A model generated the notes under the pieces. It was not told the origin of the DNA. It searched no databases and saw only the letters and a list, made by a program, of their open reading frames with translations. Both the position numbers and the translations under genes were made by a program. This document shows, one piece after another, positions 22,201 to 33,822 of a DNA stretch of 64,000 nucleotides. Position 1 is the stretch's first letter. Every line of letters starts with the position of its first letter. Origin of the DNA: Plotosus lineatus (taxonomy: Eukaryota > Chordata > Actinopteri > Siluriformes > Plotosidae); contig CM045737.1 in the NCBI GenBank assembly GCA_024760905.1, forward strand, positions 13,797,226 to 13,861,225, in the 5' to 3' direction.

Positions 22201-22415
22201 AGGGATAGTGAGTATATTGGTAGAAGGATGCTGAGGTTGGAACTACCAGGCAGAAGGCCCAGAGGAAGACCAAAGAGAAGATTTATGGATGTGGTGAAGG
22301 CGGACATGAAGGTCGCTGGAGTAAGAGTAGAAGATGCAGATGATAGGGTGAGATGGAGGCAGATCCTTTGCTGTGGCGACCCCTGAAGGGAACAGCCGAA
22401 AGGAAAAGAAGAAGA
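19270..22415 (+). mobile_element. RTE-type non-LTR retrotransposon, full length, 9-bp target duplication
   Basis: About 3.15 kb, flanked by ATCTCTTTT at 19261-19269 and 22416-22424. Short 5' leader (GGGGGCACTAACCAGTGTC), one long reading frame, and the 3' end CCCTGAAGGGAACAGCCG plus AAAGGAAAAGAAGAAGA. Length, single ORF, apurinic-type endonuclease and short AAG-rich tail fit the RTE clade. At least five other truncated or deleted copies occur in the window. Confidence 0.9.
19492..22386 (+). pseudogene. RTE endonuclease-reverse transcriptase ORF with three in-frame stops
   Basis: One frame from ATG at 19492 to TGA at 22384-22386, with no frameshift. N-terminal APE-type endonuclease: VGTLNIGTMQG, DILCVQETRW, GADFNGHVG. 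Reverse transcriptase: SGKAVGPDGIPVEVW, NYRGIKLMS, FGFMPRKSTTDAVF, FVDLEKAYDRVPRE, GLHQGSALSPFLFA and the catalytic MFADDIVI. C-terminal region ends RWRQILCCGDP. Stops at 20782-20784 (TGA), 21202-21204 (TGA) and 22195-22197 (TAG) are each one base away from a sense codon. Cannot make a full protein now, but looks young. Confidence 0.9.
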
Positions 22416-22429
22416 ATCTCTTTTGACGC

Positions 22430-22750
22430 ATCGCTGTCCATTAATTTATATGAACGACTTAATCCTAATAGGGAGGGAGGCACACAGGAAGCAGGGAGGC
22501 TTGCACACATCTCAGAGTACACCCTGGACAGCTCGCCAGGCCATCTCAGGGCAGAAACACACTGATGACTCTTGATGAACATCAGCAACGGTTCTTTTAC
22601 ATGAACCTCTCAACACGGGCAGTGAGAGGCATGGCTGGCATTTGATAACGCGGTTGGCTACACTGGGGCGGGGCAGCAGTGACAACTGTTGACAGTGGGG
22701 CTTGAACTCCCAACTTTAGGATCGATAACCCAGCACCTTACCACCTGGTT
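22430..22750 (-). mobile_element. SINE family 1, type a tail
   Basis: Minus-strand copy: head near 22690-22745 (GTTGGGAGTTCAAGCCCCAC), core (CATGCCTCTCACTGCCCGTG), tail ending in CCTATTAGGATTAAGTCG. Directly follows the RTE 3' end. Confidence 0.75.
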
Positions 22751-23125
22751 TTCTATACAAGGACCGGAGTTGTCATGAAATCCCAAACTATATAAAATCA
22801 ATGTGACAATGGGCGTATTTTTACAGACAAAAATTCTGAGCTGTTCTGGCAACAAACAGAATAAAACAGAAAAAAATTTAAACTAAAATTTACCTAAAAA
22901 CCCCGCCATGTATATTCAGGTTGTAAATTAACTCGTTAATTGATTTACCTAAGTTATGTCAAGCCTAACTGTGAACTGTAAAGTTATTTATTAGCTCTAA
23001 ACCTGCAATGAGTTGCTCAACATGCACTGTTAAATCTGTCAAATAAAAAAAATTCATGAAATAGTAATCATTCTTTTGCTCAAGTTTCTGTGGAATGCAT
23101 ATTAAAAGAATTACTCACCTCATGC
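22751..23125. other. Intergenic, nothing recognised
   Basis: AT-rich, no open frame or repeat that I can name. Confidence 0.5.
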
Positions 23126-23129
23126 TCAG

Positions 23130-23415
23130 TGGATGTTGCTGAATTCAGTCATCCCCTTGATGTTCCATCATGCACTATGGCATAGCAGTTATCATGTTTG
23201 CCTCACAGCCGATGGGTTCTGGGTTCTAGTCTTGGGATCAGCGAGAACATTTCTGCATGGAGTTCACATGTTCTCCTTGTCTTGTGTGGGTTTCATCCAG
23301 GTACTGTTCCTTCCTGCACATTCTAAAGACATGTACATAATGCTCACTGACTGTTCATTGCTCATCGACTGCTTGTAATTGGTGGTTCCAATGATAAGTC
23401 ATTGGCCAAGGCAGC
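23130..23415 (+). repeat. Common fish SINE, diverged full-length copy
   Basis: TTTGCCTCACAGCCGATGGG, TTCTGCATGGAGTTCACATG, TTCTCCTTGTCTTGTGTGGG and CACATTCTAAAGACATG follow the usual head-to-body order. Confidence 0.65.
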
Positions 23416-23454
23416 ATATAAGATAAAAATCGAGGAACACTTCACCAAGCAACA

Positions 23455-24920
23455 GCATTCAACAGGTGATGAAAAGGGTTTAACACATCACCAACTACAG
23501 ATCCTGTAACTGAACTTGACCTGAACAGAAATCTCTTACCCTATTTTGAGGTTGAGACACCAGAGATGGTGATGCTACACCCGCCAGCCTATAGTAGGCA
23601 CATCCTCACAGTGCAGACACGAGGTAAAGAGCAGTAAATCCAAGAAAAGCTGCTGGATCAGATGGTGTGCCGGGAAGGATACTGAGGGACTGCGCAGATC
23701 AACTGGCTGGTGGGTTTTTCAACATGTCTACCCAAGTCTATTTCTCAGCTTGATTCCACCCTCCCTGAAGTCCTCGACAATCTTTTTTGAAAAACTGGTT
23801 CAGAGTCACATTCCATACCCACCACATTACATAGAGGACAAACAGGTCTACAGAATACACCCCTAGCACAGCTGTCCACACCACAATCACACATGTGGAA
23901 TAGCAATGGAGCTACATGGCAGGTCTTCATAGACTTTAGTTCATATCAAGAAGATTTAATGAACTGATGGACTTTGGGCTTTCACAACAAATCTGCTCCC
24001 GGATCAGACACTTTCTGAGAGTCTTCTCCCAGAGGGTGAGAGTAGAAAACCCCCCCTCTCCTCACCACTTCAAGTAGGAAACAGGACTGTGTATTGAGGC
24101 CTCCACTCTACATCCTTTGCACATTTGACTGCAGTTAAATCTGAGCAATGCCATCATTAAGTTTGTAGATGACACCACAGTGGTGGGCCATTGGTGTCCC
24201 GGTGGTAGGGTGCTGGATTACTGACCACAAGGTCAGGGGTTCAAGCCCGGCTATTAGCTGGTGGTCACTGTTATCTCTCTCCCCACCCCCGAGTGCATCT
24301 AATTGGGTTATCAAAGTCTGGCCCTGCCTCTCACTGTGTATGGTGAAAGGCATGCAAAAGAACCATTGATGATTTTTGTCAAAAGTAGGCTGTGCAGTGT
24401 TTCTACCTTGCCAGTGGCCTGGTGAGTTGTACAGGGTGTACTCTGCCCTCACCCAGAGTTGGCTGAGATGGATGTCAGTCTCCCCTTGACCCTGATAAGG
24501 ATTAAGAGCTTCATAAAATGAATAAATTAGTGGGGAGAATATAAGCCTGATATTCAGAGAGGAGGGGAATAGGCTGTCAGCATGGCGCACCATGAAGAAT
24601 CTTATCCTCAATACTTGCAAATCAACAGAGCTGATTGTGGATTTTTGGAGGAATAAACTAAACATTTAGCCCACTATCATAACTGAGGACAGAGTAGAAT
24701 GGGTCTCAAATTTTAAGGTCTTGGGCACTCACATCAAGGATCACCTGTTCTGGACAGTAAACACCACTACAAAAGTGATACAACAGTGGCTACACTTCCT
24801 GAGGAGAGGATATTCATGAAGAACAATTTTACAGAGGAAGTGTTAATGTCCTTTTATCATTGCTCAATTAACTTCATGCTGAGCTATGGAATTTTTTTTC
24901 AGTTTGCCAGCTGCACTGTA
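23455..24920 (+). pseudogene. CR1/L2-like LINE reverse transcriptase remnant, split by a SINE
   Basis: Reads KAAGSDGVPGRILRDCADQL near 23647-23710, IIKFVDDTT near 24151-24178 (the catalytic F.DD motif), then, after an inserted SINE, WVSNFKVLGTHIKDHLFW near 24697-24755. Many stops and frameshifts; long dead. Confidence 0.7.
24179..24532 (+). mobile_element. SINE family 1, type a tail
   Basis: Head with A-box-like GGTGTCCCGGTGGTAGGGTG and B-box-like GGGGTTCAAGCCC, core GGTTATCAAAGTCTGGCCC, tail GACCCTGATAAGGATTAAGA. Inserted just after the FVDDTT catalytic motif of the host LINE. Confidence 0.82.
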
Positions 24921-25360
24921 GCAAAAAGGACAAAACAAAACAAAAAAAATGCTGTGGGCAGCAGTGCTGTAGTGGTGGGTACCCGCCGTTACACGCTGTG
25001 TACCCACTTGTTTTAGTGGCTGAGTTGCGTATACTGACTTAATTTGGTCTACTTTATAGTTGATCAACGTAAATTTCTGTGACTGTGTAAATAAAAAGCG
25101 GAGATGAAGTGCTAAATGGTTTCAAAGCCAAAGGTTATTTTAGTAAATCTAGTCATGAACATGATTCCATAAACACCACGAATCAGCCTCATATTATTAT
25201 ACCTCTGATTGGATACTGCTAGCTGAGTTCAAGATTTGTCTCCAATGAGCTTCCGGCTTTCATTTGTTTCTTGGAAAAGTACCGCTAATGGTAATCCTAA
25301 TGAAACTTCTTTTACATGCTTTCTTTTCTTTATTATTTCATGTTCCTGTATATCGATACA

Positions 25361-26446
25361 CAGTAGTACCTCACCTTACGAAATGAATCTGTTCCAGAGC
25401 CTTTTTCTTCACCTGGATTTTTCATAAATTGAACCGCATTTTACATGTAAAACATGTGATTCGTTCCAAGGCCCCCAATACGACCCCCTAAACCCTTTAA
25501 AATTATAAAAGCATACCTTTTAAGACCTCCTTCTGCTTCAATATCATACCGATGGTAGACGGGTTTGGCCATATTCCCTTGCGATATCACTAGAGCACAT
25601 TTCTTCTCACTTGCACCGGAAATCACACGCGCATGTGTGCGAGCACTTGTGTTGGCCATGTCTTCTTAGCAGAGTTATAATCTTTCAAATGTTTATGGAA
25701 GGTTAAAAGTCTGAGCCAAGAAATAAAGCATGAAACAACAGTAACTCTGTCCTTTACACGAAAAGCATTATGGTAGATGCAGGTCTATAATAGCCAATGG
25801 GAGGGAGCTGCGTCATCCCTCCTAGCCAATGGGAGGCCAGTGGGGCGGGATGTTGGGAGATAGGCAATGGGAGGTAGCTGTGTCATCCTTTCTAGCCAAT
25901 GGGAGGCCAGCAAGGCAAGATGCTAGAACTTAATTGATGGGAGAGCAGCTTGTGCATTGTTTGAAGGTAAAGGTAAGGTAAAGTCTGTTGGGTTTTTACA
26001 CCCGAGCCTAGTGGCTCATCAGGCCGGTGCTTATCCCCGGTTTCTGTAGCGTGAAGCGACCAGGAGTTCAGGTCCTCCTGGATAGGACGCTAGTCCATCG
26101 CAGGTTACCTTCCCAGTATATTTTACTGGTACCCATTTATACTGCTGGGTGAACAGAGGCACACTTGTGGTTGAGACCTTGCCCAGGGATCTTAGCACAG
26201 TGAGGGTCTCAGTGGGATTTGAACTCACAACCTCCCAATCATGAGCGCAGCACCCTAGCATTGTTTGAAGGGTGAATTTTAATGTTTGAATGGCGCGTTT
26301 GAATGTTTGAATGGCGTGTTTGAATTTTTAAGATGCCGCTTTCGTAACGTGAATTTGTTTTGTATCCAGAAACAAAAATTTTAGGAAAATGCATTTCGTG
26401 ACCTGAATTTTGTTTGTTGAGACTTTTGTAAAGTGAGCTACCACTG
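25361..26446 (+). mobile_element. Pogo/Tigger-like TIR element with nested SINE
   Basis: Left end CAGTAGTACCTCACCTTACG, right end AAGTGAGCTACCACTG; both flanked by TACA. Internal TATGTAAAA-type GATTCGTTCCAAGGCCCCCA and GCCAATGGGAGG repeats recur in the 26493 element. No transposase. A family 2 SINE sits at 25967-26257. Confidence 0.8.
25967..26257 (-). mobile_element. tRNA-derived SINE, family 2, 13-bp target duplication
   Basis: GCATTGTTTGAAG occurs at 25954-25966 and 26258-26270. Minus-strand SINE with head at the right (GGGAGGTTGTGAGTTCAAAT) and a 3' tail of TTTACC-like repeats at the left. Nested in the TIR element. Confidence 0.9.
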
Positions 26447-26492
26447 TACAAGCTTTCTAGGGGCCTAATTGCTATCATGTGTATATATAATA

Positions 26493-27102
26493 CAGTGGTA
26501 CCTCACCTTACGATAGTCCCAGCAAACAAAAAAATCCCGGTTACAAAAAAACATTTAGCTAAAATGTTTGCCTCTGGATACGAAACAAGTTCAGGTTACA
26601 AAAGCACCATCTCAAAAATTCAAACAATGCACGAGTTGCTCTCCCATTGACTATCTCCCAACATGCCGCCCCGCTGGCCTCCCATTGGATATTTCCCAAC
26701 ATCCTGCCCCACTGGCCTCCCATAGGCTAGGAGGGATGATGCAGCTCCCTTCCATTGGCTATTATGGAGCTGTATCTCCATAATACCCATGATGCTTTTC
26801 GTGTAAAAGACAGAGTTACTCTTGTTTCAGGAGTTTTTTGAGTGTGCTCATTGCAACTTTATTTTTGGGCCCAGGCTTTTAACCTTGCATAAACATTAGT
26901 AAGATTATAACTCTGCTAAGAAGACACGAAGTAAGTACCTTAAAGGGTATGCTTTTAGAATTCTAAAGGGTTTAGGGGGTAGTATTGGGGGCCTTGGAAT
27001 GAATCACACGTTTTACATGTAAAATGTAGTTCTACTTGTGAAAAATCCAGGTTACGAAACTGCCTCTGGAGCGGATTAATTTCGTAAGATGAGGTACCAC
27101 TG
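26493..27102 (+). mobile_element. Pogo/Tigger-like TIR element, 610 bp
   Basis: CAGTGGTACCTCACCTTACG and, inverted, CAGTGGTACCTCATCTTACG, each next to TA. Internally matches the 25361 element in inverted orientation. Noncoding. Confidence 0.88.
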
Positions 27103-27965
27103 TATATTGTCATTTGTGGTTTGCATATTGTACTTCTAATACATGTACAAAGTAACCTGTCTGTGTTTTTTATGCAATTTTTGATAATTGTTACATAAAA
27201 TACATATACAGACGCTCCCTAACTTATGGTTTTAATTGGTTCCGGATGGCCGAACGCAAGTTGAAAGTGAATGTAAGTTGTTACAGTGACGTATCACGTA
27301 TGACGTGTGACGTATGACACTCATACTGTACTATACATCCATAAATACCATTACCGTATCTCATAAAACACCCCTAAATCAATTATTATAAAAATAACAT
27401 TGTAAAATAATATCAAATATATCAAATAATATCAACATTAATTTCAAAAAAATTAAATTCAAGCAAAGTAATTTCAAATAGATAAATTTTAATCAAATTC
27501 ACTCATCAAATATCAAATACAGTATCAAATATAACCTTTAACATTCTCAATGATGCGATCTTTCTGCTTGTAACCCAAAACTAAAACTGAAAGCAGTTTA
27601 CTTGCTGTGCTTGACACAAAGCATGGGATATACGAACTTCCGGTCTTTCAAGTGAGCAAGGGCGCCGTTGAACTTGTTTATCACTCAGCCTGCACTGATG
27701 TGAAGCACCAGCAGAACGGAGAGTTCTCTTTCTTTTCTGGATTCGGGTTTTCATTCATTTTACAACTCTCTTTGCTTAACTGAGTATGCATGGTAGATTG
27801 CGCCAATTCGAGCAGATGGTTAATTCTTCTCTGTGTATATTTGCACCCATGCTAGTAGGCTTACGCTTCTGACCAACCATATTTGCTTAGGGTTACAAAA
27901 GTCCGCAAAACAGTGTAAACACAAAGATCACAGAGACGACGTCTTAACACAAGGGTAACGTGCTA

Positions 27966-28047
<82 letters not shown>
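27966..28047. repeat. (TA)n microsatellite
   Basis: About 40 TA units, continuing as 28835-28886 on the far side of the nested element. Confidence 0.97.
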
Positions 28048-28050
<3 letters not shown>

Positions 28051-28051
28051 A

Positions 28052-28338
28052 CAGTCGGCCACCGACTTACGAACTTAATCCGTTCCAGCACCTTTTTCTT
28101 AACGCGGGAGTTTCGTCAGTAGGGGTGGCATTTTACATGTTAAACGCCTGATTCGTTCCAAGGATCCCAAAACAACCCCATAAACCATTTTAAAATGACA
28201 AGAGTACACCAATTTTGTATGAAATATGTGTTAAAAGTAAAAGAAAATTGTTTATTAAACCATTTAAACATTTTATTAACATATTAAACCATTTTATTAA
28301 CATATTTATTAATTAAACCATTATTAAACATTTTTTAT

Positions 28339-28374
<36 letters not shown>

Positions 28375-28391
28375 ACACCCCTGTCTCTCTA

Positions 28392-28453
<62 letters not shown>

Positions 28454-28473
28454 CTCTCTCTCTCTCTCTCTCT

Positions 28474-28510
<37 letters not shown>

Positions 28511-28831
28511 GCCCACTCTCTCTTGCTCTCTCTATCACACACACACACACACACACACATGGACGGGATGTTTTATTTAAAGCGGAATTACAGTACCTGT
28601 TTGAAAGATCAGAGGTCCTCACTGTATTTCCGCTTTAAAGTCTCCTTCTGGTTCTGTATCATCCCTCTTAGCCAATGGGAGGCTAGCGGGGCGGGATGCA
28701 TCGTGTGAAAGTTTGATTGGCGCATTTGAATTTTGAATTTCTTTTCGTAAGAGGGGTTGTTTTCGTCTCCCGGGGAAATTTTTGTACCCCGGGATTTTCG
28801 TACCCAGGGGGTTTCGTAGGTCAAGGGCCGA

Positions 28832-28834
<3 letters not shown>
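28052..28834 (+). mobile_element. TIR element (CAGTCGGCC family) inserted in a (TA)n tract
   Basis: CAGTCGGCCACCGACTTACG at the left; TCAAGGGCCGACTG at the right. Flanked by (TA)n at 27966-28047 and 28835-28886, so the target was an AT microsatellite. Contains a compound (CA)n/(CT)n tract at 28340-28559. Confidence 0.85.
28340..28559. repeat. Compound (CA)n/(CT)n microsatellite
   Basis: Alternating CA and CT blocks, about 220 bp. Confidence 0.95.
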
Positions 28835-28889
<55 letters not shown>

Positions 28890-29099
28890 GTAAAACTGAA
28901 CTGGGAAGAAGGAGGGGCACGTTCAGTCTGTTGTTTGTAAACAATGGACGCAGCTTCATTACATCATTGTGTCAGCGTACTATGTAGGTATGTCTAAACT
29001 CAAAATTAGATTTTTTTTTTTTTTTTTGGAAAAAAACCCCAAAAAAACATAAAATCGAAAAAACATAAAACGGATAAACGTAAGTCAGGGAGCGTCTGT

Positions 29100-29637
29100 A
29101 TAACATACTCATTATAGATTTCAGCACTAACATTTTAACAATAAAATGTCTATATTTAAATGATAATGAACATACAGTATTATTTACTAATTTCTTCGTT
29201 TTATTTTTTCTGATTACAGATATAATTTTCTAGTTCTGTAAATTTTATAATAGCTCAAACTAACTGCTTTTAAAGTTGAAACGCTCAAAATTGCACCTCT
29301 CAGCCTTTCAAATTTCAAAATTATCTGGGGGTGACCCCCCCAGACCCCCTTTACGGGAAGGGGATACACTCACCCTCCTTGTGCACCGTGCACCTTGGTC
29401 GCTTCGTAACCTCGAATGGCAGCTTTGCTGTACTCACTTATTTTTTGACTATTAAAGCACTGGTGGGCAGGGCATCTGCTGAGACTCGTCCCAACCCACG
29501 TCACCACTTTTTTGAACTGTTGCTCTCAGGGAGCTGTCATTGCACTAAATACTGCAATGCAACATTGAATATACTGTTCGGAATTAGCAGTAATTCAGCT
29601 GTAAGTGCAGTATTTCTTCTGACCTTCCTTATCACAC
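29100..29637. other. Intergenic, nothing recognised
   Basis: AT-rich then G/C-mixed sequence. A short palindromic stretch GGGGGTGACCCCCC lies near 29326-29340. No gene signal. Confidence 0.45.
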
Positions 29638-29935
29638 GACCGCCACCACCCGGGGGGATGAAAGCGTGACATTCAATGCTAGCCAGCCGCATCTTTTCAC
29701 ACTGCTGTACATGTGTATTTGGGGGCGGTCTAACACACTCAAAGGGAAAGCGCTATCCACCTTCTTGTATGAATGAGACACCCATGACTGGCTGGTGATT
29801 GCTGTGAGTGAGACAGAACTGAGCATATGCCATCCCTTTCTCCTGTGAGACCTTGGCCAATTAGCTCCCATGAACTCCTGGACACGGATGACTGTGGCAT
29901 TAAACTAGATCTCTGGGTTAATAGTCACACAACAT
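29638..29935 (-). mobile_element. SINE-like repeat, family 3
   Basis: Minus-strand copy; TTTGGGGGCGGTCTAACACA, CCCATGACTGGCTGGTGATT and CTGGGTTAATAGTCACACAA match the 15550 copy. Confidence 0.65.
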
Positions 29936-30044
29936 GTCGATGCACTCCGTAGCCCTTGACCTTTTTTTTTTTTTAATTTTTGGATTTTTCCAGATTTTCT
30001 CTGTAATTTAGTCATGTCCAATTTCCATCCATCAAGTGTTGCCT

Positions 30045-30345
30045 TCTCTATTACACGACCACGACCAATCAGGGAGGGGCAAAAGTCGCCTCCTCCGTGA
30101 CATGTAATGCCCACCACCCACCTCTTTTCAAGCTGTAATTTGGGGATGGTCTAACAGACTCAGAGGGAAAGCATTATCCACCCCTCATATGAATGAGCTC
30201 ACAGACACCCATGATTGGCTAGAGATCGCTGTGAATGACAGGGAAGTGAGCTCATAAAATCCCAGTCATGGATGGCTGTGGCTTTAAACCAGATTCGGAC
30301 TTGTAATCTCTGGGTTAATAGTCACACACCTTGTTGATGTGCCAT
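30045..30345 (-). mobile_element. SINE-like repeat, family 3, second copy
   Basis: Same orientation as the previous copy and about 110 bp from it; GGGGATGGTCTAACAGACTC, CCCATGATTGGCTAGAGATC and GGGTTAATAGTCACACACC. Confidence 0.65.
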
Positions 30346-30466
30346 TTGGGAGCCCAACTTGCTTTTTGATGGTTACCTATTCAGTTACCACTGGTTATGC
30401 TTGTTTCTCTTTATATGAGTATTGTGCAGTTGTATACAGTACTTGTGTAAATTATATATAATTTAT

Positions 30467-30525
<59 letters not shown>

Positions 30526-31580
30526 ACACCGAGACACAGTACTAGACAAGTTGGTTGCCCAGAAACTACATACATCAATTATGTAGAGACATAGAATGCC
30601 ACCCTGAAGACATTGATACAGGACTGTAGTGTACGGATTCATGGATGTCTGTGCAAGTTCAACCAGATGATAATAATTTATAGTGGGGTATACTTATCTT
30701 TATTTATCTTTACTTTACCTGCGCAGAAACTAAGAGCTACTATGTCAATTTCATTGCACAAGCAATTGTGGTTCTTCTAATTCTGAATTAAACCCTAGAT
30801 GTGAATGTATGGTTGTGTGTATTGGCTCTGAGATGAACTGATGAGCTGTACAGTTGTCACCCCAACAATGCAAGTATGAACATACTCCATGGAAACTGTG
30901 TGACAACAAAACATACAACAAAACCTTTGAGGCAGTTACAGATATTTTTGGCAAAGAATGGCTGTTGTGAGCATGTGACAAAAGGATCATAAATGCTTCA
31001 TAAGTGTTGCTTATTATTGGCGTTGCAAAAAAAAAAAAAAAATGGAGCTTTGCCAAAATTCTTCTCTATGATTGTAACCCCAAATGGAAAAAGATTTTCT
31101 TGTTATATGTGACCACAACTGAACTATTTTTGTGATGCCAGGAACATTCAGTCAGACCCAAAAATGCAGGAAGCAAAGTATGATGAAACGGATGAGGTTT
31201 ATTGTTCAGGGGGAAGGAACTAGAGTACAGGAAAATCGTAGTCACCGTAGAGATGAGGAAAAAACATGAAAGGCAAAAAACTAAGGGAACTTCAGAGCGG
31301 GAACTGGTAGAGCACAGAGCTGAGAACCAGGAGCCAGAGAGATCACCGGGAGACGGAATCACAAAGAGGGACAATCTTCTAGCGCCAGGAAGAGTGCGCT
31401 GCTGGTCTTTATAACCCGGTGACGGCTGAGTGTAATCAGATGTGTGCACTGCACTCCGCCCGCGTGTGACAGCCATGTCCCTTGCCAGTGCCTGCAGTGC
31501 ATAAGAGAGAGAGAGAGAGATTTAAAAGCCACCAAAATCAGAATCTCTCCCCACACAGACCATAACAATTTGTATTCAAA
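30346..31580. other. Intergenic, nothing firmly recognised
   Basis: (TA)n at 30473-30522. A 136-codon minus-strand open frame ends near 31066, but its start region (TATAAAGACCAGCAGCGCAC complement) reads like a repeat leader rather than a gene, and it has no recognisable domain. Confidence 0.4.
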
Positions 31581-31715
31581 TGCCAAACAGTATATCTGGC
31601 ACAATACAACTTACCATAACAAACACACCGTACCTATATTAAATTATGGTGGTGGTAGCATTATGCTGTGGGGCTGTTCGTCTGTAGCAGGAGCTGGTGC
31701 ACTTCCCAAATAAAA
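31565..31715 (+). mobile_element. Tc1-like transposase fragment
   Basis: About 150 bases encoding an interrupted NKHTVPILNYGGGSIMLWGC, which matches the conserved GGGS.M.WGC region of Tc1 transposases. Confidence 0.6.
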
Positions 31716-31719
31716 GTAA

Positions 31720-32250
31720 AAACATGTTCTTTACCCATCTCAGTGCCAATGTTTTTAGGAACTGCCATTATATCGTTCATTTTGCTGTTAGAATTATTCT
31801 TTTCTATACCCACTGTATCAGTTTATAAACATTGTGACCATAATCCCATTTAAGTTCAACAATTCACACAGGATTATCCTATGGCCTCACTTACATTAGG
31901 CTTTAATGGTTCTGCCCCAAAGTGTGTGTGATTAGAACTCCAGCTCCACCTGTTCTTCCTGCTCCACTTCCAGCAGCTCGACGACTCAACAGAAGCCCTG
32001 CAGGCATTTCCCACCCCTCCTGTAATAACTTGCTTTCAACAAACACACCCAGATGTAGGGTGAGGTCGACCCCAAGCAACAGTTGAAAGTCAGATGTAAT
32101 AGTTATTTAATAGTAAGAAATGAAAGTGTACAACGCGATTCAAAAAGATACATTTGTTTATTGTAGTCTTTTAAACTATTTTTACATTTGTGTTTCAAGA
32201 TGAGAAGAACAGACTAAAGAGGAACAAACTAAAACTCTGTGTTATGTATT
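31720..32250. other. Intergenic, nothing recognised
   Basis: No repeat family or open frame that I can support. Confidence 0.45.
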
Positions 32251-32452
32251 CATTTTATCAGCCGCTTAATCCTAATTAGGGTCGTGGGGAGGCTGACGAC
32301 CGTCTCAGCCGACTCTGGGTACACACTCAGTTTTAGAGACGATCTGGAACAGCTACTTTTGTGTTAACAGAACTCCACACAGAAATGCCTGAGCCAGGGA
32401 ATCGAACCCAGGTTTTCTTCTGTGAGACGGACCTTTTAACCACTGCACCAGT
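32250..32452 (-). repeat. Common fish SINE, minus strand
   Basis: CATTTTATCAGCCGCTTAATCC, AACTCCACACAGAAATGCC and GGGAATCGAACCCAGG (B-box complement) at 32397-32412. Confidence 0.75.
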
Positions 32453-32788
32453 GTGTTGAGGTTCTCTTTGAGAGTAACGAGGATCGATAGGATCAGGAAT
32501 GAGTACATCAGAGGGACAGCACATGTAAGAGGTTTTGGAGATAAAGTCAGCGAGGCTAGATTGAGATGGTTTGGACATGTGCAGAGGAGGGATAGTGAGT
32601 ATATTGGTAGTAGGACGCTGAGGTTAGAACTACCAGGCAGAAGGTCTAGAGGAAGACCAAAGAGGAGCTTTATGGATGTGGTGAAAGAGGACATGAAGGT
32701 AGTTGTAGTAAGAGTAGAAGATGCAGAGCATAGGGTAAGACGTAGGAGAGACCCTGAGGGGAACAGCCGAAAGGAAAAGAGGAAGAGA
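32453..32788 (+). mobile_element. RTE-type LINE, 3' end fragment
   Basis: Encodes MLRFSLRVTRIDRIRNEYIR and [19 protein letters not shown] and ends GAGGGGAACAGCCGAAAGGA plus AAG tail. 5'-truncated. Confidence 0.9.
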
Positions 32789-33271
32789 CTGTATATCAAC
32801 ACCAGTCACAGTCCAACTTTACATGCCATCATTTACAGAAGTTTCTCTTTTGGGTACCAGTTGTGAAAGAGTGTGGATGTTCTGATTTTTAAACTTTACG
32901 TGTGCAAAGACTTGTGAAATTGGACTGCTGCAGGTTTTAAGCTTTCACTCATGACATTAAAAATGACTTTTATTCCAGTTATTATATTTCTGACATCAAA
33001 AGCCCGACCAAGTTTCCAGCAGAGTGCAGAATTCACACACACAAAACAAATAATAATAAAAAAATAAACCAAACAAACAAACAAACAAAAAATCCCCCAA
33101 ACATTGTTTATCAGATAACTGAAAGTACTGAGTCCAGAACTGAATTTCCCGTTGACTCGGGTACAACACTTCTCACGTCAGTGGGCTGCACCTTTAAGAA
33201 CTGACAGTATTGCCCTGAAGAGTAATAATGACTACAGAGACACAGAGCAATGCAAAGCATGTGCCAGCTGA

Positions 33272-33273
<2 letters not shown>

Positions 33274-33311
<38 letters not shown>

Positions 33312-33490
33312 TCTATCTCAATTTCACAACTAGAGCCAATCCAAAATATCCAATTACCATAATCTGCATGTGTTTGTCCACCTAAACTTTTCTTTTTTTA
33401 TTCTATTTGTTGTCCACAGATTTGTAATGCAATTAAAAGTATGAGAGCAGTAGATAGATAGATAGATAGATAGATACGTAGATAGATAAT
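33274..33490. repeat. (CA)n and (GATA)n microsatellites
   Basis: (CA)n at 33274-33309; TAGA/GATA units at 33448-33488. Confidence 0.95.
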
Positions 33491-33494
33491 AACA

Positions 33495-33822
33495 ATTATT
33501 CATTCATTTTCTGTAACCACTTAATCCTAACTAGGGTTGCGGAGAGGCTGGCGCCCATCCCAGCCGACTCTGGGTGAGGGTCGAGTTCAAGCTGGCCATT
33601 GCATGGCGGAAACACGATGACGGCTGTGCAGGTCCGCTTGTCGAAAGTTAGCAATGGTTCTTTTACATGAACCTCACCCCATAAACACTGAGAGACATGG
33701 CCGACCTTTGATAACCCAGTTAGCTGCACTGGGGGGACGGGACGGTGACAACCCATTGAGAGTGGCGCTTGAACCCCCAACCTTTGGATCAGTGATCCAG
33801 CACCTTTACCACTCCAAACTCC
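33495..33822 (-). mobile_element. SINE family 1, type a tail
   Basis: Minus-strand full-length copy: tail complement ACCACTTAATCCTAACTAGG at the left, core, and head complement GCGCTTGAACCCCCAACC at the right. Confidence 0.85.

Larger units (their letters stand above)
27209..29098 (+). mobile_element. TIR element (CAGACGCTCCCT family) carrying a second TIR element
   Basis: CAGACGCTCCCTAACTTATG at the left and its inverse (CTGACTTACG...) ending GGGAGCGTCTG at the right, with TA on both sides. A related copy in opposite internal order is at 40908. No transposase frame seen. Confidence 0.82.

Noticed and set aside
28313..28560. Regular CA/CT arrangement considered as a CRISPR-like array
   Set aside because: No distinct spacers; simple microsatellite in a vertebrate genome.
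31066..31476. 136-codon minus-strand open frame
   Set aside because: Ser/Pro-rich with no recognisable domain; the surrounding sequence reads like a repeat leader.
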